Made by a program: the position numbers and the translations under genes
Shown: positions 32,800 to 41,649 of the stretch, one piece after another
Layout of the letters: every line of letters starts with the position of its first letter
Position numbering within the stretch: the first letter of the stretch is position 1
Origin: Candidatus Moranbacteria bacterium RIFOXYB1_FULL_43_19
GTDB lineage: Bacteria; Patescibacteriota; Minisyncoccia; Moranbacterales; UBA11712
Length of the DNA: 57,994 nt
Direction of reading: 5' to 3'
Assembly (NCBI GenBank): GCA_001784875.1
Contig: MFSH01000007.1
Coordinates: 1 to 57,994 of the forward strand
Notes under the pieces: generated by a model
Told to the model about the DNA's origin: nothing
Database searches by the model: none
The model's input: the letters and a program-made list of their open reading frames with translations, nothing else

Positions 32800-34191
32800 A
32801 TGAATAACAATGAAATTTGGCAGGCCGTATTGGGAGAAGTAGAGCTGGATGTTTCACCAGCCAGTTTTACTACTTGGTTTAGGAATACTTCCATAATCGA
32901 ATTTGAAAATGACTCTGTCGTAGTAAGTGTCCCCAATGGCTTTGCTAAAGAGTGGCTGGAAAACAAATACAACCAGTTTATACTAAAAGCTATAAAAAAT
33001 TTCCGGGATAATATTCGAAAGGTCCGCTGTATCGTTTCCGCAAAAAATATCTCGAAAGCCTCTAAGGTCTCCGAAAAAGAAATTGATTCTGTCCTTAGTA
33101 GAGAGGTGGGCTTGGTGGACCTTCGGAGCGCGGAAGCACCTGACCAGCGGTCAGAGGGAGGGCATATCGGCCTGAATCACCGCTATGCCTTTGAAAATTT
33201 CATTGTGGGATCAAATAACGAATTGGCTCATGCGGCTTGCCTGGCGGTTTCAAAAAATTCCGGCCGGGTGTACAATCCTCTCTTTATTTATGGGGGGGTG
33301 GGTCTTGGCAAAACTCATCTTCTGCAGTCGGTGGCCAATTCAATTTTGGCCCAAGATCCCAAAAAAAAGATTATCTATTCCACAGCTGAATTTTTCACTA
33401 ATCGCTATATTGATATGGTGAAAAACCAGCAAGCCCGAGAATTCAAGGCCTCATACCTCGACACGGATCTTCTCATTATAGACGACATCCAGTTCATAGC
33501 CGGAAAAGAAAAAACTCAGGAGGAATTTTTTCATATTTTCAATACCCTTTACCAGCTGAATAAGCAAATTATCCTGTCAAGCGACCGGCCGCCAAAGGCC
33601 ATTGCCACTCTGGAAGATCGCCTCAGATCGCGCTTCGAAGGCGGAATGATCGCCGATGTGACCCGTCCGGACCTTGAAACAAGGATCGCTATCCTGCAAT
33701 ATAAGGCTGCCCAAAAAGACTTTGAAATAGAAAATGAGGTGCTTCATTATATTGCTTCAAATATTCAAAACAATATCAGGGAGCTTGAGGGAGCCTTGAG
33801 CCGGATAATTGTTACCTGCGAGTTGAAAAATGCCGAGCCCACCCTAAGCTACGTAAAAAAAACCCTGTCCGACATTATTCATTCCGGAAGGAAGAAGGGG
33901 ATCGGATTTAAGCAGGTTATTGAGGCTGTCTCTGATTTTTACGACATAAACTCCCAGGAGCTCGTGAATCGATCGAGGCGCAAAGATATTGTGAAGCCCC
34001 GACAAGTAGCGATGTTTCTTATGAGGGAAGAGCTTCGAGCCTCCTTTCCGGGCATCGGCGAACAGCTGGGAGGAAGGGATCATTCTACAGCTATGCATGC
34101 CTACGAAAAAATTAGCCGAGGGATTGAACAAGATGAGGTGTTGGAGCAGGAATTAAATAATATCAAAAGCAAGATGTACAGCAACATCTGA
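32800..34191 (+). CDS. dnaA: Chromosomal replication initiator DnaA
   Basis: 463 residues. Domain I is recognisable (EIWQAVLGEVE, SFTTWFRNT). A short linker around residues 95-125 contains a small dyad (TGACC/GGTCA at 33141-33153) and may hold a repeat remnant. Domain III has Walker A GGVGLGKTHL and Walker B LLIIDDIQF, with SDRPPKAIATLEDRLRSRFEGG. Domain IV ends with GGRDHSTAMHAYEKI, the DnaA-box-binding signature. Divergent from rpmH. No Shine-Dalgarno site. Confidence 0.97.
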   Translation: MNNNEIWQAVLGEVELDVSPASFTTWFRNTSIIEFENDSVVVSVPNGFAKEWLENKYNQFILKAIKNFRDNIRKVRCIVSAKNISKASKVSEKEIDSVLSREVGLVDLRSAEAPDQRSEGGHIGLNHRYAFENFIVGSNNELAHAACLAVSKNSGRVYNPLFIYGGVGLGKTHLLQSVANSILAQDPKKKIIYSTAEFFTNRYIDMVKNQQAREFKASYLDTDLLIIDDIQFIAGKEKTQEEFFHIFNTLYQLNKQIILSSDRPPKAIATLEDRLRSRFEGGMIADVTRPDLETRIAILQYKAAQKDFEIENEVLHYIASNIQNNIRELEGALSRIIVTCELKNAEPTLSYVKKTLSDIIHSGRKKGIGFKQVIEAVSDFYDINSQELVNRSRRKDIVKPRQVAMFLMREELRASFPGIGEQLGGRDHSTAMHAYEKISRGIEQDEVLEQELNNIKSKMYSNI

Positions 34192-34473
34192 AAATCCGGC
34201 TAAAAGTGGGGATAAGGTGGGGAAAAACGCCAAATAACATCTTTTTCTGTTGATGTTTAAGTGGAAGAAACGGTTGATTAAATCGGGAAAAACACTGCAA
34301 ATGGACGACACGCGAAAAAATACCCATCTTATCCCCAGTTATCTCTAGCCTTATCCGCTATCTACCCAGCCAAAAATATCCTTATTTAAGCCGTTATATT
34401 GACTTAACCCCATAAACATGCATCTAATACTATAATAACTAAATAAATTTATAATTATTTATATTTCAATAAA
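34192..34473. other. Probable replication origin (oriC) between dnaA and dnaN
   Basis: 282 bases without a gene. DnaA-box-like sites: TGGGGATAA and TTATCCCCA (inverted to each other, near 34210 and 34328), TTATCTCTA and TTATCCGCT nearby. The last 60 bases are almost pure A/T (ATAATAACTAAATAAATT and onward), a suitable unwinding element. The position between dnaA and dnaN is a common origin location. Confidence 0.65.
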
Positions 34474-35625
34474 ATGAAATTACAAGCTCTATCGGAAAAT
34501 TTTAAAAAGGGAATACTAATTGCTGAAAAGGTAATTGGCAAAAACCTGACTCTTCCTATTTTATCAAACATTCTTTTGGAGGCAGAAAAAAGCAAGTTGA
34601 AGGTGTCAGCCACAAATCTGGAGATAGGGGTTGTTTGTTTTCTTCGAGCAAAAATTGAAAAAGAGGGCAAAGTCGCGGTCCCGGGCAGAATTATCGGGAG
34701 CTATCTAAATAATATTTCCGAAGGAGCAAAAATGGGCGTAGAGACAAAAAATCAAACCCTTTATTTAACTAGTGAGGGAAACCGGGCGGCGATAAAGGGT
34801 GTTGACGCAAAAGATTTTCCGATTATTCCCAAACCACAATCTGAACCCCTGTTTGAGGTGGAGAGCGCTGTTTTCCAAAAAAACGCAGCAAAAGTGATTG
34901 GCTCCGCCGCTGTTTCAGAGACAAGACAGGAATTAACGGGAGTCTATTTTGGCTTTGAAAGGGATAGTTTTGTTTTGGCAGCCACGGATAGTTTTCGGCT
35001 GGCAGAAGCTAATATAAAAATGGGCAAGGGCGATACGGGTACCGGCTATCAGAAATTTATAGCCAAAAATCCTTCCATCATTGTTCCGGCCAGAACCTTA
35101 CAGGAGGTGATAAGAAGTATTGGCGATGAAAGCAGCAAAATGAAAATTTATATCGGCGAAAGCCAGATATTTTTCGAGGTTGATGACACAATATTTGTCT
35201 CGAGACTCATCGATGGGAAATACCCGGAGTACAAGCAAGTAATACCCAAGGATTTTTCTTCCGGCGTTTTTGTAAATCGGGAAAGTTTGGCCAAAGCAGT
35301 CCGGACGGCCAGTATTTTTTCGGATAGCAAAAGCCGAGAAGTAAAACTTCTCATAAAGGGGGATAGCAATAAAATGAAAATCGAATCCCAGTCAGTCGAA
35401 ACTGGTGAAAACACAGCTGAAGTTTCTTGTCAAAGCCAAGCTAAAGGAGAAAGCTCAATAGCCTTTAACAATCGTTATCTCATAGATGCCCTTAGCTCCT
35501 TTTCAAGCGAAACCATCTATATTGGGTTCAATGATAGTTTTGGGCCGGTGGTTTTTCGGGAAGTCTTAGAAAAAGATAAGCCGGAAGATAACCATCTTCA
35601 CATCGTGATGCCAATCCGGAGCTAG
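34474..35625 (+). CDS. dnaN: DNA polymerase III beta sliding clamp
   Basis: 383 residues with three clamp domains. Family features include LPILSNILLEA near residue 28, GVYFGFERDSFVLAATDSFR in domain 2, FFEVDDTIFVSRLIDGKYPEY and the C-terminal HLHIVMPIR. It encircles DNA and tethers the replicative polymerase. It follows the presumed origin, with no Shine-Dalgarno site. Confidence 0.95.
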   Translation: MKLQALSENFKKGILIAEKVIGKNLTLPILSNILLEAEKSKLKVSATNLEIGVVCFLRAKIEKEGKVAVPGRIIGSYLNNISEGAKMGVETKNQTLYLTSEGNRAAIKGVDAKDFPIIPKPQSEPLFEVESAVFQKNAAKVIGSAAVSETRQELTGVYFGFERDSFVLAATDSFRLAEANIKMGKGDTGTGYQKFIAKNPSIIVPARTLQEVIRSIGDESSKMKIYIGESQIFFEVDDTIFVSRLIDGKYPEYKQVIPKDFSSGVFVNRESLAKAVRTASIFSDSKSREVKLLIKGDSNKMKIESQSVETGENTAEVSCQSQAKGESSIAFNNRYLIDALSSFSSETIYIGFNDSFGPVVFREVLEKDKPEDNHLHIVMPIRS

Positions 35626-35694
35626 AAGAGGGTTTGGCTTTGAGGAGTTGCGAGCTTTAGTAAGCGAGGAAAAAGTCGAATTTTTGGCAATACA

Positions 35695-35985
35695 ATGAAG
35701 CCAATCGCCTATTTATTAGACAAAAAAAAGAGCCTTAGGAATCACAGGAGAGAAGTTGATCAAAAATCCATCGAGAGCGTTTTTTTTAAGGTGTTGGAAA
35801 AAGAGCTGCCAAACATTGGACGGGCGGATGTCCCCTATTTCGAAGTCAAGGATAAAAAAACAATATATTGTAAAACAGCTCACCCGGCAATTTCCAGTGA
35901 AATTTGGAGGAAGAAAGAGAAGATAAAAAAAGAGATCAATAAATTTTTCGGAAGCGAAAGCATCAGCGATATAAAAGTAAAATAA
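35695..35985 (+). CDS. DUF721 protein (DciA-like)
   Basis: 96 residues. The arrangement of an N-terminal helix (SIESVFFKVLEKELPNIGRA) and a strand pair (VPYFEVKDKKTIYCKTAHPA) followed by ISSEIWRKKEKIKKEINKFF fits the DUF721 fold, whose member DciA loads or assists the replicative helicase in bacteria without DnaC/DnaI. The position directly after dnaN strengthens this. Ends at a strong terminator. Confidence 0.65.
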   Translation: MKPIAYLLDKKKSLRNHRREVDQKSIESVFFKVLEKELPNIGRADVPYFEVKDKKTIYCKTAHPAISSEIWRKKEKIKKEINKFFGSESISDIKVK

Positions 35986-36016
35986 AAATTTCCCGGACAT
36001 CTGTCCGGGAAATTTT
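35985..36016. terminator. Bidirectional terminator between DUF721 and PBP genes
   Basis: A 15-bp perfect stem: AAAATTTCCCGGACA at 35985-35999 and its complement TGTCCGGGAAATTTT at 36002-36016, with a tiny loop. Runs of A and T at both ends let it work for both convergent genes. Confidence 0.85.
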
Positions 36017-36041
36017 ATAGACGCTTCAAAATAGTATACTA

Positions 36042-38276
36042 TTAAAAATCGCTTGATTTGCACTCTTCCAAATCATCTTGGACATCAAGTTCTTTTTTTT
36101 CTGCCCATTTCTGGACACCTTTTTCCCAGGCGCTAAACTGAGGATCTTTTTGGGGCTGTTTTGGGATTTCGCCGCGCGGATTGTCTTTGTCAACCCAGTA
36201 AAGGATTGAGTGGGCGGCAAAGAAGCTTTTCCCCCTTTTCTTTTTGTCGCTTGGGCACTTGTCATTGGCGAGGCAATATTTCCCATCTTTTATTTTGCAA
36301 ACGGTTACCTCTTTTTCCTCGCCTTGGACTGTTCCATCAAGAACCGCTTTTCCAACTTTTTCATCTTTCGCTTCCGGAAAACGTTCAATAGCCATGTTAG
36401 AAAGCGCTTTGTCCATAAACTCCCTCCAAATCGGTGCGGCGACAAACACACCGTCGGCGCCAGCCGTCATTGGGGCGTTGTCGTTGTTTCCTACCCAGAC
36501 GCCAGCGACAAGGTTCGGCGCATAGCCAACTGTCCAGGCATCCCGCCACTCGTTTGTTGTGCCTGTTTTCACTGCTACCGGTCGGCTATCGAAACGGAGA
36601 GGACTATTTGATCCAAAAACGGAGGAGCGCAAGCTATTGTCAGAAAGGATAGAATCGATTTTTGCGCAGATTTCCGTGTCGAGCACTTTTTCGCCGGAAG
36701 AGTTTTTATACTCATCTAAAACATTTCCCTGGGAGTCGGTGATTTTAAGAATAGCTGTCTTGTCGTGTCGGACTCCTCCGGTAGCAAAGGTTCCAAAAGC
36801 GCCCACATGGTCGATGAGCTTCACCTCTCCTCCGCCAAGGACAAGAGCCAGCCCGTACCGGCTCGGGTTCTTGAGGGTGGTGATCCCCATTGATTGGGCA
36901 GTATTAATTGCGTTTTGAACACCGGCCAGGTAAAGTGTTTTCACTGCAGGGATATTAAGCGAGCGGGCAAGAGCCTCTTTCATTTTCACCGGGCCGCTGA
37001 ATTTGTTTGAGTAGTTTTGAGGAGTATACGGCTGGTCTTTCGTCCCGAAATTTGTTTCGACGTCGAAAATAGTCGTGTTGGGCGTGTAGCCCTTTTTAAA
37101 AGCTGTTGCGTAAACATAGGGCTTGAAGGATGAACCTGGCTGGCGATCGCGGATAGTCACGTTTACGTTTCCATCGATGGATTTATCAAAATAATCACGC
37201 GAGCCGACCATAGCCAGAATTTGTCCCGTTTTGGGATCAATAGCGACAAGAGCCGCGTTCGATGCTCGGTATTTGGCATTGCTTGCTACTCCTTTTTTCA
37301 CCGCCTCGTCCGCCATCTGCTGCTTGTTCCAGTCAAGGGTAGTATAAACTTTCATTCCGCCCTCCTCCACCTGTTGCTCGCCATATTTATTCACCAAAAG
37401 GTCTTTCACATACATAACAAAATGAGGCGCCTGGATACTCTCCTGGAAAGGACGGATTTCTGAAATTATATCAACTTTTTTGGCCCCTTCCGCTTCTTCG
37501 CTGGTTATGTAGCCAAGTTTTTCCAGCTGATCGATGACGTATTTCTGCCGGCCCTCAAGTTCATCGGTGTTTGTCCCGTAGGGGGAATAGTAGGTCGGCG
37601 CTTTCGGGAGAGAAGCAAGAAGCGCTGCCTCAGCAAGGGTGAGATTTTTGGCGTCTTTTCCAAAAAAAGTCTGGGCCGCAGCTTGGACTCCGTAGGCGTT
37701 GGATCCGTACGGAATTTCATTGAGGTACATCTCAAGAATCTCATCTTTCGAAAATCTTTGTTCAAGTTCGACGGCGAGGATAACTTCTTTCACTTTCCGG
37801 GTAAAAGTTTGTTCCGGAGTGAGCACCGTATTTTTGATGAGCTGCTGGGTGATGGTGGAGCCTCCCTGGCTGACGTGGCGGCCGATAAGGTCATAAATCG
37901 CGGCTCGAGCGATAGATTTGAAATAAATTCCGTGATGCTGATAGAAACTCTGGTCTTCAGCAGAAAGGGTAGCGGCCTTGATTACCTCGCCCATATCTTT
38001 TATGGAAATAGCGGTGCGCTTTTCCTCACCGTGGATCTCATAGAGAAGATGGTCTCCCGTGCGGTCGTATATTTTGGTGGATTCAACCACCTGCCTTTTA
38101 TTAAGTTTCCCGGGACTCGGGAGGTCTTTCGCGTAATAGGCAAAAACGCCGATGGCGAAAAGAAGCCCGGCCACAAAGCACCAGACAAAAAATTTGAAAA
38201 TCCGCCACAGCCATTTGCGCTTCTTTTTTGGCTTTTTCAGGGCGTTTTTCGTGTTATCGACGAGTTCGTTTTTCAT
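36042..38276 (-). CDS. Class A penicillin-binding protein (PBP1A-type)
   Basis: 744 residues. Membrane anchor near residues 25-48 (IFKFFVWCFVAGLLFAIGVF). Glycosyltransferase domain GT51 with EDQSFYQHHG near residue 105 and QGGSTITQQLIKN. Transpeptidase domain with PGSSFKP (active Ser) near 385, SLN near 435 and KTGTTNEW near 575. The C-terminal ~100 residues are Lys-rich with a Cys pair region. It polymerises and cross-links peptidoglycan. Its first ~18 codons and upstream sequence are duplicated 1.3 kb upstream (39526-39656), beyond the inserted ATPase gene. Confidence 0.95.
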   Translation of the reverse strand: MKNELVDNTKNALKKPKKKRKWLWRIFKFFVWCFVAGLLFAIGVFAYYAKDLPSPGKLNKRQVVESTKIYDRTGDHLLYEIHGEEKRTAISIKDMGEVIKAATLSAEDQSFYQHHGIYFKSIARAAIYDLIGRHVSQGGSTITQQLIKNTVLTPEQTFTRKVKEVILAVELEQRFSKDEILEMYLNEIPYGSNAYGVQAAAQTFFGKDAKNLTLAEAALLASLPKAPTYYSPYGTNTDELEGRQKYVIDQLEKLGYITSEEAEGAKKVDIISEIRPFQESIQAPHFVMYVKDLLVNKYGEQQVEEGGMKVYTTLDWNKQQMADEAVKKGVASNAKYRASNAALVAIDPKTGQILAMVGSRDYFDKSIDGNVNVTIRDRQPGSSFKPYVYATAFKKGYTPNTTIFDVETNFGTKDQPYTPQNYSNKFSGPVKMKEALARSLNIPAVKTLYLAGVQNAINTAQSMGITTLKNPSRYGLALVLGGGEVKLIDHVGAFGTFATGGVRHDKTAILKITDSQGNVLDEYKNSSGEKVLDTEICAKIDSILSDNSLRSSVFGSNSPLRFDSRPVAVKTGTTNEWRDAWTVGYAPNLVAGVWVGNNDNAPMTAGADGVFVAAPIWREFMDKALSNMAIERFPEAKDEKVGKAVLDGTVQGEEKEVTVCKIKDGKYCLANDKCPSDKKKRGKSFFAAHSILYWVDKDNPRGEIPKQPQKDPQFSAWEKGVQKWAEKKELDVQDDLEECKSSDF

Positions 38277-38304
38277 TGGGGTATATTATGAAATTGGCAA
38301 ATTT
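38227..38304. repeat. Long direct repeat, copy 1 (PBP gene 5' end)
   Basis: About 78 bases covering the first codons of the PBP gene and its upstream DNA. The same stretch recurs in the same orientation at 39533-39656 with about five substitutions and one palindromic insertion. It reaches into the stop codon of the ATPase gene. Confidence 0.85.
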
Positions 38305-39439
38305 ATTTCCCGGCTTCCAAAAAAGCCAGGTAATTTTCGGAATTAACGATTTCAATTTTGGAGCCGGGATAGATCTTGGAAAAATCTCGCGCAATCCTGG
38401 TTGCTTTTTTTGAAAACTTGAATTCAAACCCGAAAAGTTTCCCTTCCCGCTCCTCGATCCAGTCGACTTCTTTTTGGTCCCATGTCCGCCAGAAGTAATT
38501 ATTGGCGGAAATTTTTCGGTATTCCTGCGCTTTGAGTCTTTCCGCCGCGAGAAAATTTTCCCAGAGCTTCCCGACGTCATCGCGCAGTTCCAGATCGTTG
38601 AAATTGGAAATAACGGCGTTTCTGATTCCGGTGTCAAAAAAATAATATTTGCTTTTTTTGGTTATTTCTTTCCGGAGGTTTTTTGAAAATCCCCGCAAGC
38701 TGAAAATAACAAAAGATTTCTCCAAAAGATCAAGATACCGCCCCACCGTTTTGTAGTCCAGCGCCAGTTTTTCTCCCAATTCCGTGAGAGAGACTTCACT
38801 TCCGATTTGGAATGCCAGAAGGCGCAAAAGATCAAGCAGAATTTTCGACCCTTTCACTTTTTCCAGCTCCAGAATATCCTTGAGCAGATAAGAATTCACG
38901 ATTTCCTCCAGCGCCCCTTTTTTCTCTTGGCGGGTTTTGGCGGTGACAGCTTCGGGGTATCCTCCGAAAACAAGCCATTCCGGCAGGCGCTCTTTGATCT
39001 CATGAGGATTATAAATTTCGGAAAGCTCGATCTGGGAAAGAGGGAAGAGAGTGAGCGTTCGTTTTCTTCCGGTGAGCGGCTCCCCGATTTGGCCGGCCAG
39101 CTCAAAAGAAGATGATCCAGTGGCGATGACCTTGATTCCGGGAACCTGGTCCACGATTATTTTCAGCCCCTGTCCGACGTTGGGAATCCTTTGGGCTTCG
39201 TCAACGGCCAGCAATTCATAGCCGGAAACATACTCGGTTATTTTGGAAAAATCCTGCGAGTTCAGAATTTCCTGGGTTTTCAGGCTGTCTCCCGAATCCA
39301 GCTTGTATTTCAATTTTGTCCTGGCCAAAAAGCTTTTGAGAAGGGTGGTTTTTCCGGCTTGGCGGGAGCCATAAATAACCAGAACCTTGTTCGGCTTGAG
39401 GTATTTTTCCAGATTTTGATAAAAACGGGGCAGTTTCAT
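38303..39439 (-). CDS. AAA-type ATPase with C-terminal DUF4143 domain
   Basis: 378 residues, soluble. Walker A YGSRQAGKTTLL near residue 23, Walker B LLAVDEAQ near residue 76, sensor-like VIATGSSSFEL. Then the winged-helix-like middle (LTELGEKLALDYKTVGRYLD) and DUF4143 end (EVDWIEEREGKLFGFEFKFS), which resembles a PD-(D/E)xK nuclease-like fold. Such ATPases are common in patchy distribution in bacteria and archaea; the function is not established. The gene is bracketed by direct repeats of the PBP 5' end, so it appears to have been inserted there. Confidence 0.85.
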   Translation of the reverse strand: MKLPRFYQNLEKYLKPNKVLVIYGSRQAGKTTLLKSFLARTKLKYKLDSGDSLKTQEILNSQDFSKITEYVSGYELLAVDEAQRIPNVGQGLKIIVDQVPGIKVIATGSSSFELAGQIGEPLTGRKRTLTLFPLSQIELSEIYNPHEIKERLPEWLVFGGYPEAVTAKTRQEKKGALEEIVNSYLLKDILELEKVKGSKILLDLLRLLAFQIGSEVSLTELGEKLALDYKTVGRYLDLLEKSFVIFSLRGFSKNLRKEITKKSKYYFFDTGIRNAVISNFNDLELRDDVGKLWENFLAAERLKAQEYRKISANNYFWRTWDQKEVDWIEEREGKLFGFEFKFSKKATRIARDFSKIYPGSKIEIVNSENYLAFLEAGK

Positions 39440-39525
39440 GCTTTCGTTATATACCCAATCCTTGAAATTGTCAAATTACGAGGATTCGAAATACTGCAAA
39501 TAAGGATATTCGCCTGTGGCTGTCC

Positions 39526-39582
39526 CTACTTCTTTGGCTTTTTCAGGGCGTTTTTCGTATTATCGACGAGTTCGTTTTTCAT
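39526..39582 (-). pseudogene. Truncated duplicate of the PBP gene start
   Basis: The 18-residue frame MKNELVDNTKNALKKPKK and a TAG stop duplicates the PBP N terminus. It is left in front of the ATPase gene by the duplication. Whether the original PBP promoter lies upstream of this copy cannot be seen. Confidence 0.7.
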
Positions 39583-39656
39583 GCTTGCTTGTCCCACACC
39601 ACAAGAAGTAGGCATTAATTTGTGGTGTGGGGTTTATTACGAAGTTGGCAAGTTTA
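39533..39656. repeat. Long direct repeat, copy 2, interrupted by a palindrome
   Basis: Same sequence as 38227-38304 apart from an insertion of about 45 bases with the inverted arms CCCACACCACAAG (39593-39605) and TTGTGGTGTGGG (39620-39631). Removing this insert restores alignment with copy 1. Confidence 0.8.
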
Positions 39657-39695
39657 TATTTTCTGCCAATTTTTCACTTATGTCAACATTCTACA

Positions 39696-41033
39696 CTATT
39701 TTTCCAGATTCTCTAAATCTTCATCATTTATTGCTAGTTGTTCAAGGAGCCAAATGTGCCTTGGATTCGTTGGGTCATATTTGCCTATCGAAAATTTTAT
39801 TTCTGCGCCTGGCCTTTCTTTTAGTAATTGCCACACACCAATATTTCCCTCTCTGTAAACCATATCCCTTGAAAGACATGCGCCAGGAGTTTTGCAAGTT
39901 GTCCCTCGAAAAATTCTGACACAATCATTCCAGGCATCATTTTTTGATGTTTCGAGCGCGCTAACCTTTTCTTTTTTTGATCTGATAAAATAATAGTCCT
40001 TTAAAATTTCAAATACCTGGCGAAAATCCCTCTTTTTACCGTCCATTCCTCGAGCTAAGGAAATGGCAAAATGGTAGTCCAATCCGCGAAAGCTCTTTAC
40101 TCCCTTTATTTTTTGCTCCCGATACGTGGCAATCCCTTCCTCGCCTTTCGGCGACCTGTCAAGTCCCAAAGCAAGCAATTTAAGCTTTGAGCGTTCTCCT
40201 TTTTCCCTTTGCAAGACATGCGTTCCAAGCTCATGCTCCATCAGCGCCAGTAAGTCTGAATGCTTTAGCTTTCTTGTTGAAGGTATGTTTACGACTCTCT
40301 TATGCTGGCTGACGCTAAGATTGGTAATTTTGCCTTCTTTTTCGACAACCACTTTCCATCCAGCTAACTGAAATTTTTGCAAATACTCTTCGAAAGCAGA
40401 CTTTATTTCTTCGGCCGAATATACTTTTTCATCTCCAAAGGATTTTGCCTCTGGCAGGTTGAACTCCTCGGGCCTTATCGTGTTTTCATTGTTCATCAAA
40501 ACTTCGAACAATTCCGCGTTGAGTCGTTTTGCTGCAGAAGAAATCTCTGGATCAGGGTCAGATATTTTCTGGTCGATGACCTCTTTTATTTGATAAATTG
40601 TATGTTGATAAAACTCGCTATCCGGTTTTCCGTAAATGAAGTTTGAATATCTTGCAAATCTTCGATCATCGCCATCACGCGCGGCTTTCAACATGCGCAC
40701 TACAGCAAGTTGTTCGTTGACACGAGTGCGATAAGATTCTCTAACCGCCAGATTCTTTTCTTGGGAAAGAATGTTTCCTCTCAACAATAAGAGTCTTTGC
40801 TCCTTCTGATCAAAGTCGAAGTTTCCCAGGTCAGGGAAATCGAGGGACGGGTTTTCAATTTCTCCTGAAAGAAATTTATTTTTTTGCTGACTGCGGATTT
40901 CTTTCTTTCCGGATAAATATTCAAAATCCATAAAGGCTCCCACGCTTTTGAATCTTTTATACCACATGTCATCAAACGCACCCGGAATATTTTCCGGCTT
41001 TTCGCGATGTGCTAGAGTTTCAAATTTGTTCAT
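39696..41033 (-). CDS. DUF1704/MATCAP-like metallopeptidase (QEGLA-motif family)
   Basis: 445 residues, soluble. The zinc site HELGTH near residue 269 is an HExxxH motif, preceded by LLALMEHE, and followed by KGEEGIATYREQKI near 296-309, the QEGLA-type motif whose Glu may be the third ligand. These are the marks of DUF1704, the family of the eukaryotic tubulin tyrosine carboxypeptidase MATCAP. A role in trimming a C-terminal amino acid from a peptide or protein is suggested by the family. It is the last gene of an operon with four ATP-grasp ligases, which would perform the opposite reaction. Substrate unknown. Confidence 0.8.
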   Translation of the reverse strand: MNKFETLAHREKPENIPGAFDDMWYKRFKSVGAFMDFEYLSGKKEIRSQQKNKFLSGEIENPSLDFPDLGNFDFDQKEQRLLLLRGNILSQEKNLAVRESYRTRVNEQLAVVRMLKAARDGDDRRFARYSNFIYGKPDSEFYQHTIYQIKEVIDQKISDPDPEISSAAKRLNAELFEVLMNNENTIRPEEFNLPEAKSFGDEKVYSAEEIKSAFEEYLQKFQLAGWKVVVEKEGKITNLSVSQHKRVVNIPSTRKLKHSDLLALMEHELGTHVLQREKGERSKLKLLALGLDRSPKGEEGIATYREQKIKGVKSFRGLDYHFAISLARGMDGKKRDFRQVFEILKDYYFIRSKKEKVSALETSKNDAWNDCVRIFRGTTCKTPGACLSRDMVYREGNIGVWQLLKERPGAEIKFSIGKYDPTNPRHIWLLEQLAINDEDLENLEK

Positions 41034-41649
41034 AGGTGATCAAATCAAAGCGCCGGATTATATTTTTGAATTGCCGGCTTTTTAGTATTTCTTGTTCAAC
41101 TTCCCGCTGTTTATTGTAACTGGCGGTTGCTTTCGGGTCGAAATAACCGGGATGGCATAGCAGTTCGATTGTCCGGCTCTTTGCACTTTTCAAATCCTTG
41201 AATAATTTTGCTTTTCTGTCTGGATGCCAGCTGATGAATTGATCAGGGGTTTTTATTCCCGCCTCCCGCATTATTTTTCGATCGTCGGAAGATGTTGATC
41301 GAACCGGCAATTCGTATTTTTTTGCGATTTTGAGAACTTTTGAAAAATTGCTGGGAAGCAGGTGATAATATTTATGCCCGTCGAGGTGAGAAGGAAATCG
41401 CCCGAATAATTTGCTGAATACTTTTATTTGCTGCTCCATTTCCTCCGCCGGTGTTTCGAGAGAGAGTTCTAGATGAAGACCGATAGAAACATGTTTTTGC
41501 TCTAATAAGTCTTTCGGCTTTATAAATTCCCGCTTTATCATCACTGTTGTGCTGGTCACGATTCCCTTTCCAATCAATTCCAAAATTCCTCCGTTAAATT
41601 TTTTTGACAGGCCGTAATCGTCCGCGTTAATAATTAATTTTCTTTTCAT
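41020..41649 (-). CDS. ChbG/YdjC-family carbohydrate deacetylase-like protein
   Basis: 209 residues. NADDYGLS at residues 8-15, GLHLELSL, HLDGHKYYHLLP and LLCHPGYFD carry the Asp and His ligands of the ChbG/HpnK fold (a TIM-barrel-like metal-dependent deacetylase). Known members remove acetyl groups from chitooligosaccharides or a hopanoid intermediate. It overlaps the DUF1704 gene by 14 bases and the ATP-grasp gene by 4. Its place in an amidoligase operon suggests removal of an N-acyl group, which is inference. Confidence 0.85.
   Translation of the reverse strand: MKRKLIINADDYGLSKKFNGGILELIGKGIVTSTTVMIKREFIKPKDLLEQKHVSIGLHLELSLETPAEEMEQQIKVFSKLFGRFPSHLDGHKYYHLLPSNFSKVLKIAKKYELPVRSTSSDDRKIMREAGIKTPDQFISWHPDRKAKLFKDLKSAKSRTIELLCHPGYFDPKATASYNKQREVEQEILKSRQFKNIIRRFDLITYEQI

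Noticed and set aside
33141-33153. Palindromic insertion in the dnaA linker
   Set aside because: Only a 5-bp dyad is seen and the linker is variable in all DnaA proteins, so an insertion cannot be supported.
36042-38276. Recoding of TGA as glycine (Gracilibacteria code)
   Set aside because: TGA serves as stop in many ATGA overlaps and full-length genes contain no internal TGA.
38303-39439. Insertion sequence transposase
   Set aside because: The product is a DUF4143 ATPase; there is no DDE, HUH or recombinase motif and the flanks are 78-bp host duplicates.
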